A program made the translations under genes and the position numbers. This document shows positions 1 to 5,218 of a stretch of 5,218 nt of DNA, in pieces. Location of the stretch: positions 1 through 5,218 of the forward strand of contig JAAVHK010000143.1 of assembly GCA_014799765.1 (NCBI GenBank), given 5' to 3'. The first letter of the stretch is position 1. Each line of letters starts with the position of its first letter. The notes beneath the pieces are model-generated. The model saw only the letters and a list, made by a program, of their open reading frames with translations. It was not told the origin of the DNA and made no database searches. Source of the stretch: Ruminococcus sp. (GTDB lineage Bacteria > Bacillota > Clostridia > Oscillospirales > Ruminococcaceae).

Positions 1-1
1 A

Positions 2-190
2 AAAAGTCATATACTTATAATGGAACGTATTAAGTTTCTTACAAAACTTAAAAACACAAAAAATTTACCCGACGAGGAAAACATTGCACAACGTATAAAA
101 TTACTGTACACTGAAAAATCTGAAATTGAAGAAATTACAGAATACCTTGAAAAGTACGTGGAAAGGGTTGAAAAACGTGACAAGGCGTAA
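2..190 (+). CDS. 3' end of a small charged helical protein, unknown function (5' partial)
   Basis: I do not recognise this protein. The frame is open from base 2 to the TAA at 188-190. An ATG at 20 would give a 56-residue product, but no purine-rich ribosome binding site precedes it, so the frame more likely continues left of the window. The product is very rich in Glu and Lys. The stretch from about residue 22 to 54 counted from that ATG (IAQRIKLLYTEKSEIEE and onward) should form a long amphipathic helix or coiled coil. Its codons look native, with GAA, AAA and CGT preferred. It overlaps the next gene by 14 bases, which suggests translational coupling. An alternative is that it and the next ORF are one gene split by a +1 frameshift. 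Its existence as a coding frame is moderately supported; its start and role are not. Confidence 0.5.
   Translation, partial: KSHILIMERIKFLTKLKNTKNLPDEENIAQRIKLLYTEKSEIEEITEYLEKYVERVEKRDKA
161..167 (+). promoter_or_regulatory. Ribosome binding site deciding the GTG start of the region 4-like gene
   Basis: GAAAGGG lies 9 bases upstream of the GTG at 177, which is good Shine-Dalgarno spacing. The in-frame TTG at 126 has no comparable site in front of it, so this element favours GTG 177. The site lies inside the end of the upstream ORF, as expected for translationally coupled genes. Confidence 0.55.
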
Positions 191-473
191 AAGATATTAC
201 GATAAAACCATAGGTGCAATTGACGAAAATATCCGTGCCATTATAGAAACCCGAAGCAATGAAACTTCAGTAACCAGACTGAAAAGAATTTTGTTAAAAG
301 TTATTAATAATGAACTCACACCGAGACAAAAGGAAATTATTATGTTATACTATTTCAAGGGGCTTGATACAGTGACTATCGCCAGAATGTACGGCGTTAC
401 ACCGCAGGCGGTATCGGCTATGATGTCCCGTGCAAGAAAAAGAATGTACAGAATAATGAAATACTGTCTTTAA
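177..473 (+). CDS. Small stand-alone sigma-70 region 4-like helix-turn-helix protein
   Basis: The product is a basic protein of 98 residues. Residues about 46-95 match the sigma-70 region 4 pattern: LTPRQKEIIMLYYFKG, then a helix-turn-helix around 66-84 (TIARMYGVTPQAVSAMMSRA), then a basic tail RKRMYRIMKY. Region 2, which binds the core polymerase and melts the -10 element in real sigma factors, is missing, so it is unlikely to act as a complete sigma factor. The first 45 residues are probably helical and basic. The start is taken as GTG 177 because of its ribosome binding site. TTG 126 would give 115 residues but would overlap the better-looking upstream frame by 65 bases. The stop lies 14 bases before uvrC, so the two are probably co-transcribed. 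DNA binding is a family-based inference and the target is unknown. Similar small proteins occur in phages and conjugative elements, but nothing mobile is visible here. Confidence 0.75.
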   Translation: MTRRKRYYDKTIGAIDENIRAIIETRSNETSVTRLKRILLKVINNELTPRQKEIIMLYYFKGLDTVTIARMYGVTPQAVSAMMSRARKRMYRIMKYCL

Positions 474-478
474 AGGGG
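472..478 (+). promoter_or_regulatory. Ribosome binding site of uvrC
   Basis: AAAGGGG overlaps the stop codon of the preceding gene and lies 9 bases before the uvrC ATG at 488. The overlap suggests that ribosomes finishing the upstream gene could re-initiate on uvrC. Confidence 0.65.
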
Positions 479-487
479 TAAATAAAT

Positions 488-2308
488 ATGAATCCAAAAT
501 TACAATATCTGCGTGAAAAGACTTCAAAACTTACGGAATCTTCCGGTGTATACATCATGAAAGACCACGACGGAAATATCATATATATCGGCAAAGCCAA
601 GAATCTTCACCGACGTGTAAGCAGTTACTTCAGGGAAAATGCTGACCATACACCGAAAGTTTCGGCTATGGTATCGAATGTCAGTGACTATGATTTCATA
701 GTCACCGACAGCGAATACGAGGCTTTATTACTTGAATGCAGTCTGATAAAACAGCATAAGCCTAAATATAACATACTCCTGAAAGATGACAAGGGCTATC
801 ACTATATCCGCATTTCAGACGACGAATACCCACGCATTACCGCTGAAAAAAATACTCTGCAATCCGGAAAATATTCAGACCCTTATACAAGCGGATTCGT
901 CGTAAGGGAAACTGTCGACGAAGTAAACCGTATTTTCAGACTGCCGACTTGTAACAGAAAATTTCCGCAGGATTTCAGGAAAAACCGTCCGTGTCTGAAC
1001 TATCATATAAAAAACTGTATGGGCGTATGTACCGGAAAAATTTCACATGAAGAATACGCCGGAATCATAAAACAGGCGGAAAATTTCATGAAAAAAGGCA
1101 GTACGGAAGCACTTCAGCGTATGGAAGAAGAAATGAATCAGGCATCTGAAAATCTTGACTTTGAAAAAGCTATTGTACTCCGTGACAGGATAGACTATAT
1201 AAAAAAATCGTATGAAAAACAGAAAATCATAAATAATACGGTGGAAAATGCTGATATTATAGGTATTGCACAATTTTATGACGGCATTTATATTTCTGTT
1301 TTAATGTATCGTAACAACAGGCTTTATGACAAAACAGTAATTGAATTTCCGTATAACAGTGATGATGATATACTGACATCTTTCATAATGCAGTACTATT
1401 ATAACAGAAATGATATTCCGGAACTGATTATTACTGAAACTCTTCCGGAAGACCACGGACTTATTCAGAAAATGCTTTCTGAACAGTCCAGACGGAAAAT
1501 AACTATAAATACCGCAAAACGTGGGAATCAGTCGGAACTGTTACGGCTTGCGAAAAGCAACAGTGCAGAATACGTCGCCCTTAAAAACAATCGTACCGGC
1601 AAGGAAGTAATCGCACTGGAACAGCTTGCTAAAATCCTCGGACTTGATAAGCCACCTAAGTATATAGAGGCTTACGACATTTCAAATCTCGCTGACGAGT
1701 CTATAGTTGCCGGAATGGTTGTGTTCGTCGACGGCAGACCTTTTAAAAAGGCATACAAAAGATTTTCAGTAAAGCAGATACGGACACAGAACGATTACGA
1801 AAGTATGTACGAGGTACTTGAACGCCGTCTTATGCACATAATAAATCAGGACGGTGATGAATACTTCCGTCGTAAACCCGATTTGATTCTTCTCGACGGC
1901 GGAAAAGGTCACGTAAATATAATAACCGAACTCGTCAGGGATTTGAATATTGATATAAAAATTTTCGGTATGGTAAAGGATAATAAACACCGTACCCGTG
2001 CGATTACTTCCGGCGGACGTGAAATACAGATAAATAATTTACAGTCAGCGTTCAATCTCGTAACACGCATACAGGACGAAGTACATCGTTATGCCGTAAA
2101 CTATATGCACTCGAAACATAAGAAAAAGACATATCTTTCAGAACTCACTACAGTAAAGGGTATCGGTGAAAAGAAGTCTGAAAAACTTATGATTAAGTAC
2201 AAGACTAAAGACAATCTCAAAAAAGCTACACCGGAAGAACTCGCCGACACTGTAGGAGTAAATCCCGATACAGCCCATGAACTATGGGAAGTAATACAGA
2301 ATCTTTAA
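488..2308 (+). CDS. uvrC: UvrABC system protein C (excinuclease subunit, dual-incision nuclease)
   Basis: This is the nuclease of bacterial nucleotide excision repair. It joins UvrB at damaged DNA and cuts on both sides of the lesion. The product has 606 residues, normal for the family. The N-terminal GIY-YIG domain (about 15-95) makes the 3' cut; it shows GVY at 20-22, YIG at 33-35, Arg43 and Glu83. Four cysteines (155, 169, 177, 181) match the iron-sulfur cluster ligands described for E. coli UvrC. A UVR motif for UvrB contact lies at about 210-240. The RNase H-like domain for the 5' cut spans about 390-540, with Asp397 (DISN), Asp436, Asp470 (LDGGKG) and His533 aligning with the E. coli catalytic set. 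Two helix-hairpin-helix motifs end the protein (about 550-606). DISN in place of DISH is, as I recall it, also seen in Bacillus UvrC. The ATG at 488 has a good ribosome binding site. The gene appears intact. Confidence 0.98.
   Translation: MNPKLQYLREKTSKLTESSGVYIMKDHDGNIIYIGKAKNLHRRVSSYFRENADHTPKVSAMVSNVSDYDFIVTDSEYEALLLECSLIKQHKPKYNILLKDDKGYHYIRISDDEYPRITAEKNTLQSGKYSDPYTSGFVVRETVDEVNRIFRLPTCNRKFPQDFRKNRPCLNYHIKNCMGVCTGKISHEEYAGIIKQAENFMKKGSTEALQRMEEEMNQASENLDFEKAIVLRDRIDYIKKSYEKQKIINNTVENADIIGIAQFYDGIYISVLMYRNNRLYDKTVIEFPYNSDDDILTSFIMQYYYNRNDIPELIITETLPEDHGLIQKMLSEQSRRKITINTAKRGNQSELLRLAKSNSAEYVALKNNRTGKEVIALEQLAKILGLDKPPKYIEAYDISNLADESIVAGMVVFVDGRPFKKAYKRFSVKQIRTQNDYESMYEVLERRLMHIINQDGDEYFRRKPDLILLDGGKGHVNIITELVRDLNIDIKIFGMVKDNKHRTRAITSGGREIQINNLQSAFNLVTRIQDEVHRYAVNYMHSKHKKKTYLSELTTVKGIGEKKSEKLMIKYKTKDNLKKATPEELADTVGVNPDTAHELWEVIQNL
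679..710. repeat. 32-base near-perfect palindrome inside uvrC
   Basis: The left arm TGTCAGTGACTATGA (679-693) pairs with the right arm 696-710 at 14 of 15 positions, with a TT centre. The only mismatch is A683 opposite C706. The inner 10 base pairs are perfect. In RNA this would fold into a strong hairpin. It lies in the codons for UvrC residues 65-74, between the GIY-YIG Arg43 and Glu83. No poly-T tract follows, so it is not an intrinsic terminator. Its function, if any, is unknown. Confidence 0.8.
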
Positions 2309-2312
2309 GGAG
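2307..2312 (+). promoter_or_regulatory. Ribosome binding site of the decarboxylase-family gene
   Basis: AAGGAG overlaps the uvrC stop codon (TAA 2306-2308) and is followed by an 8-base T-rich spacer to the ATG at 2321. It fixes the start and implies co-translation with uvrC. Confidence 0.75.
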
Positions 2313-2320
2313 TTTTTTAT

Positions 2321-3649
2321 ATGAATACACCTGTATATGATTTTATTAAGAAATACGCACAATCCGGAACACTGCGGTGTCATATGCCTGCTCATAAGGG
2401 CATTGCACCAGTACCGGCACTTTCGGAAATGTACTCTTTCGATATAACGGAAATATCCGGTGCGGACAGTCTTTTTGAAGCCGGTGGGATTATCGCACAG
2501 AGTGAAAAAAATATGTCGGAACTTTACGGCACAGCCGGTACTGTCTATTCTGCCGGAGGTTCTACACTATGCATACAGGCTATGCTTTATATCATGAAGT
2601 CGGAAAACAGAAAAATTTTCGCCATACGTAACGTACACAGGGCGTTTCTTAATGCCGTCGCATTACTTGACCTCGATGTTGAATGGATTTTACCGGAATA
2701 CAAAACCGGAATACTTTCCGGAAATATAAACATAAATACTGTTGAAAACGTACTGAAAAATTCCGGCGTACCGTCTGCACTGTACGTCACGTCACCGGAC
2801 TATACCGGAAAAACTGCTGATATATCGGTACTGGCTGAAATATGTCATAAATATAACGCCCGTCTGATAGTCGATAACGCACACGGAGCACACTTGAAAT
2901 TCATGAAAGACGATATACACCCGATTAGTCTTGGGGCGGATTTGTGTTGCGATTCCGCCCATAAGATGTTACCTGCTCTTACAGGTTCGGCAATGCTTCA
3001 TACGTCCGTACCGGAATATGTACCGCTTCTTAAACAGGCAATGAGTATGTTCGGGTCAACAAGTCCGTCATATTTAATTATGATGTCCCTTGACTTATGC
3101 AATAAATATATAGAAGATTCAATAAAATCGGATATAGAATCAAATATGACGTATCTTGACAGTTTCCGGTGGGATTTTTCTGACAGACTTGTTTTTTCGG
3201 AGAGTGAACCGTTTCATATTACGATAAAGGCAAGCGAAAGCGGTTACAACGGTAACGAACTTGCAGACCTGCTCCGGCGGTACGGTGTGGAATGTGAGTA
3301 TTCGGACAGTTCTGTAATTGTACTTCTTATGTCGCCGGTATGTACCGGTTGTGATTACGATATATTATATAATGCTCTTTCGGAAGCCCTTGAAATCTGT
3401 AACAGAATACCGCCGTATACTATTGACTTCAGACCGGAACTTCCGGAACGTGTAATGTCCGTACATGATGCGGTATTCTCAGAATGCGAAACTATATCCG
3501 TTGAAGAATCCGTCGGCAGAATATGTGCATCAGTGAAAGTACCGTGTCCGCCTGCCATACCTGTTGTTGCAAGCGGTGAACGCATTGACAAAAATTCTGT
3601 AAATATTTTCCGGAAGTATGGCATTTCAGAAGTAATTGTGGTAAAATAA
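2321..3649 (+). CDS. PLP-dependent Orn/Lys/Arg decarboxylase family protein (YaaO-like)
   Basis: This is a cytoplasmic fold-type-I PLP enzyme of the COG1982 group, which decarboxylates ornithine, lysine or arginine to polyamines or their precursors. The family marks appear in order: N-terminal HMPAHKG (21-27, usually HMPGHKG); GGST at 79-82 in the phosphate-binding loop; Asp185 in VDNAHGAH (184-191), expected to contact the pyridine nitrogen; and DSAHK at 211-215, where Lys215 should form the Schiff base. The C-terminal part has the family's PPAIP...GERI signature (410-422). At 442 residues it is somewhat shorter than Bacillus YaaO/SpeA-type proteins (about 480-490). The usual DEAH is DNAH here and the usual PGHK is PAHK. 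The substrate cannot be read from the sequence and the enzyme may have diverged from decarboxylation. It sits 12 bases after uvrC and 29 bases before holB, echoing the position of yaaO upstream of holB in Bacillus. Confidence 0.88.
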   Translation: MNTPVYDFIKKYAQSGTLRCHMPAHKGIAPVPALSEMYSFDITEISGADSLFEAGGIIAQSEKNMSELYGTAGTVYSAGGSTLCIQAMLYIMKSENRKIFAIRNVHRAFLNAVALLDLDVEWILPEYKTGILSGNININTVENVLKNSGVPSALYVTSPDYTGKTADISVLAEICHKYNARLIVDNAHGAHLKFMKDDIHPISLGADLCCDSAHKMLPALTGSAMLHTSVPEYVPLLKQAMSMFGSTSPSYLIMMSLDLCNKYIEDSIKSDIESNMTYLDSFRWDFSDRLVFSESEPFHITIKASESGYNGNELADLLRRYGVECEYSDSSVIVLLMSPVCTGCDYDILYNALSEALEICNRIPPYTIDFRPELPERVMSVHDAVFSECETISVEESVGRICASVKVPCPPAIPVVASGERIDKNSVNIFRKYGISEVIVVK

Positions 3650-3660
3650 TATTATCACAG

Positions 3661-3677
3661 AATAAACGAGGTTTATT
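3661..3677 (+). promoter_or_regulatory. Hairpin presenting the holB ribosome binding site
   Basis: AATAAAC (3661-3667) and GTTTATT (3671-3677) are perfect 7-base inverted arms around the loop GAG (3668-3670). The only Shine-Dalgarno candidate for holB, CGAGG (3667-3671), is made of this loop and the two closing stem bases, and the ATG follows at 3679. The stem is AT-rich and weak, so it may modulate holB translation slightly, for example with temperature, or be neutral. It lacks the GC stem and U-tract of a terminator. Confidence 0.4.
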
Positions 3678-3678
3678 T

Positions 3679-4662
3679 ATGAAAAAAATTTACGGAAATA
3701 ATTTATTGATTTCAAATCTATGCAATATGAAAAAATCCGGACGTTTTGCCCATACGGTACTTTTTTACGGTGAAAAGGGTACGGGTAAAAAACTAATGGC
3801 GGAATTATATACAGGTCTTTTAATGTGTCGGAATCCTGTTGAAAATATGCCATGTGGCGTATGCAGTATCTGCAGGAATATCCACGCCGATACGCACCCT
3901 GATGTGAAATACGTCGGGACTTCTGGAAAATCAGGGGGCTATTCAGTAGACACCGCACGCAGAATATGTACAGATGCATTCATAAAGCCTAACAACGATA
4001 CGGACTGTAAAGTATATATATTCCGTGACTGTCACAACATGGACGTCCGCACACAGAATACCTTACTGAAAATAATCGAAGAACCACCCGACTATGTATA
4101 TTTTATATTCACATCGGAAACAAAATCCGATTTCCTGCCGACTATCATTTCAAGATGTGTATGTTTCGGAGTATCACCCTGTACCGAAGAACAGGCGGAA
4201 ATTTCCCTTACTGAAAGCGGTTTCGGTAAACAGGAAATAAGAAAATCCATAGAATGTTTTCACGGTAATATCGGAATGTGTACAGAATATATCCGGAATG
4301 AAGATTTACGTCAGCATATTGATTTGACAAAAATGCTCATTGATAGTATAATTAGAAAAGACGAATATTCACTTGATACTATGTTATTCGCACTCGGCAA
4401 GGAAAGACCTGTTGTTAAAACGGTACTCTCTATGCTTGATAATATAATAAGAGATTCTGCCGTACTTATTCAGAATCCCGAAGCCGATAATATAGGCTGT
4501 TATCGTGAGGGTGCTGTCAGATTATCGTATATTCTGACATCCCGACAGGCAGAAAAAATCCATAACTCTATAGAACGTGCATGGCATACGATAGAATGCA
4601 ATGTCAATATAAACCTTGCACTGTCGGCATTATGTGCGGAAATTACCGAAACATTAATATAA
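3679..4662 (+). CDS. holB: DNA polymerase III subunit delta' (clamp loader)
   Basis: This is the clamp-loader subunit that works with DnaX and HolA to open and load the sliding clamp at the replication fork. The 327 residues show the N-terminal AAA+ fold: a P-loop-like GEKGTGKK (31-38), with Lys where an ATPase has Ser/Thr; a zinc module of Cys50, Cys59, Cys62 and Cys65; HPD at 73-75; NTLLKIIEEPP (127-137); and the sensor/SRC segment FTSETKSDFLPTIISRC (144-160). The C-terminal half (about 205-327) is helical, as expected for the collar domain. DnaX shares the first half but is usually much longer, so delta' is the better call, and adjacency to ricT supports it. The non-standard P-loop residue fits a subunit that need not hydrolyse ATP. 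The protein is cysteine-rich (15 Cys). The ATG at 3679 has only a weak ribosome binding site in a small hairpin. Confidence 0.93.
   Translation: MKKIYGNNLLISNLCNMKKSGRFAHTVLFYGEKGTGKKLMAELYTGLLMCRNPVENMPCGVCSICRNIHADTHPDVKYVGTSGKSGGYSVDTARRICTDAFIKPNNDTDCKVYIFRDCHNMDVRTQNTLLKIIEEPPDYVYFIFTSETKSDFLPTIISRCVCFGVSPCTEEQAEISLTESGFGKQEIRKSIECFHGNIGMCTEYIRNEDLRQHIDLTKMLIDSIIRKDEYSLDTMLFALGKERPVVKTVLSMLDNIIRDSAVLIQNPEADNIGCYREGAVRLSYILTSRQAEKIHNSIERAWHTIECNVNINLALSALCAEITETLI
4324..4352 (+). promoter_or_regulatory. Perfect consensus housekeeping promoter inside holB
   Basis: TTGACA (4324-4329), a 17-base spacer and TATAAT (4347-4352) match the vegetative sigma factor consensus at all 12 positions with ideal spacing. 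Transcription would start near A4359/G4360, about 320 bases before the ricT ATG, giving ricT and downstream genes a source of mRNA independent of the upstream operon. It is within the holB coding frame, so activity is inferred from sequence alone. Confidence 0.5.
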
Positions 4663-4668
4663 AATACC

Positions 4669-4673
4669 GGAGG
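4669..4673 (+). promoter_or_regulatory. Ribosome binding site of ricT
   Basis: GGAGG followed by an 8-base spacer (AATTTTTT) precedes the ATG at 4682. This is the strongest Shine-Dalgarno match in the window. Confidence 0.75.
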
Positions 4674-4681
4674 AATTTTTT

Positions 4682-5218
4682 ATGAAAGAAATTGTAGGAA
4701 TCCGATTTAAAAAGGCGGGTAAAATATATTATTTTTCACCGGAGGGAATAAATACCAATATAGGCGATATGGTCATAGTAGAAACCGCCAGTGGTACTGA
4801 ATGCGGTGAAATAGCTATAGCAAACAGAATGATTGACGATAATTTTTTTACGTCACCGCTTAAACCTGTCCTCAGGCACGCCAACGAATATGATTTGAAA
4901 ATACTATACAGAAAACAGCAGAAAGAAAAAGATGCTTTCAGGATATGCGAGGAAAAAATAAAATTACGTAATCTTAAAATGAATCTCGTTGATGTTGAAT
5001 GTACTTTCGATAACAGCAAACTGCTTTTCTACTTTACCGCTGAAAACCGTGTTGATTTCCGTGAACTTGTCAAGGATTTGGCGGGAATTTTCCGTACACG
5101 TATAGAGTTAAGACAGATTGGTGTACGTGATGAGGCTAAAATTTTAGGTGGTCTGGGCATATGCGGACGTGAATTTTGTTGTAAAAGCTATATAGATGAT
5201 TTCCAGCCGGTATCAATA
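4682..5218 (+). CDS. ricT: PSP1-domain protein RicT/YaaT (3' partial)
   Basis: In Bacillus, RicT (YaaT) forms a complex with RicA and RicF that carries iron-sulfur clusters, stimulates RNase Y-dependent mRNA processing and affects sporulation, competence and biofilm formation. The visible 179 residues begin with MKEIVGIRFKKAGKIYYF and include the PSP1-type TECGEIAIAN (39-48), a charged helical region around 68-98, and the family hallmark KILGGLGICGREFCCKSY (153-170), with Cys161, Cys166 and Cys167 in the CGRxxCC arrangement expected to help bind a cluster. FQPVSI at 174-179 is also typical. The frame is open to the window's edge, so perhaps 100 or more C-terminal residues are missing. Its start lies 19 bases after the holB stop, with a strong ribosome binding site. 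It may also be transcribed from the consensus promoter inside holB. A sporulation role in this organism is not established. Confidence 0.93.
   Translation, partial: MKEIVGIRFKKAGKIYYFSPEGINTNIGDMVIVETASGTECGEIAIANRMIDDNFFTSPLKPVLRHANEYDLKILYRKQQKEKDAFRICEEKIKLRNLKMNLVDVECTFDNSKLLFYFTAENRVDFRELVKDLAGIFRTRIELRQIGVRDEAKILGGLGICGREFCCKSYIDDFQPVSI

Noticed and set aside
16..21. TATAAT hexamer that could be a -10 element
   Set aside because: The matching -35 position lies outside the window and the hexamer overlaps the possible ATG at 20, so a promoter cannot be supported.
126..473. Longer version of the helix-turn-helix protein starting at TTG 126
   Set aside because: There is no ribosome binding site before TTG 126. 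The extra 17 residues read out of frame through the better-looking upstream coding frame, and GTG 177 has a good site.
3585..3590. Another TTGACA, in the 3' end of the decarboxylase gene, as a possible holB promoter
   Set aside because: No -10-like hexamer occurs at 16-18 bases downstream; the TAAAAT near 3642 is about 51 bases away.
3897..3936. CCCTGAT / ATCAGGG inverted repeat inside holB
   Set aside because: It has only 7 base pairs with a 26-base loop and no U-tract, within coding sequence; this is plausible by chance.
4729..5019. Reverse-strand open frames, for example 4729-5019, 3355-3624 and 1043-1273
   Set aside because: Each lies antisense to a well-recognised gene, has a composition expected of a shadow frame (rich in Phe, Ser and Ile), and shows no family motif.

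Overview
The window looks like a chromosomal segment from a low-GC (roughly 40% by eye) anaerobic Gram-positive bacterium of the Firmicutes. Codon choice, the cysteine-rich proteins and the gene set suggest a Ruminococcus-like member of the Oscillospiraceae. The family-level placement is an inference. The firmer evidence for Firmicutes is the decarboxylase-holB-ricT gene order, which resembles the yaaO-holB-yaaT neighbourhood of Bacillus.

All supported genes are on the + strand and tightly packed, so they probably form one transcription unit. From left to right: the 3' end of a small charged, helical ORF (2-190) that runs off the left edge; a 98-residue stand-alone sigma-70 region 4-like helix-turn-helix protein (177-473) overlapping it by 14 bases; uvrC (488-2308), the nucleotide excision repair nuclease with both active sites intact; a short fold-type-I PLP enzyme of the Orn/Lys/Arg decarboxylase family (2321-3649); holB (3679-4662), the clamp-loader delta' subunit; and the 5' part of ricT/yaaT (4682 to the right edge), a PSP1-domain protein carrying the CGRxFCC cysteine motif. 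Gaps between genes are only 12-29 bases and each start has a plausible ribosome binding site. There is no gene-free stretch over 300 bases, and I see no RNA gene, mobile element, CRISPR array or convincing terminator.

The genes cover DNA repair (UvrC), replication (HolB), RNA-decay/developmental control (RicT), a probable amino-acid decarboxylase and a possible transcription regulator. No previously undescribed multi-gene system is evident. The most notable signals lie under the genes. The tetranucleotide GATC does not occur at all, and GGCC, GCGC and CGCG are also absent, while CCGG is several-fold in excess. A perfect consensus promoter (TTGACA, 17 bases, TATAAT) sits inside holB upstream of ricT. 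A near-perfect 32-base palindrome lies inside uvrC. The holB ribosome binding site lies in the loop of a small hairpin.
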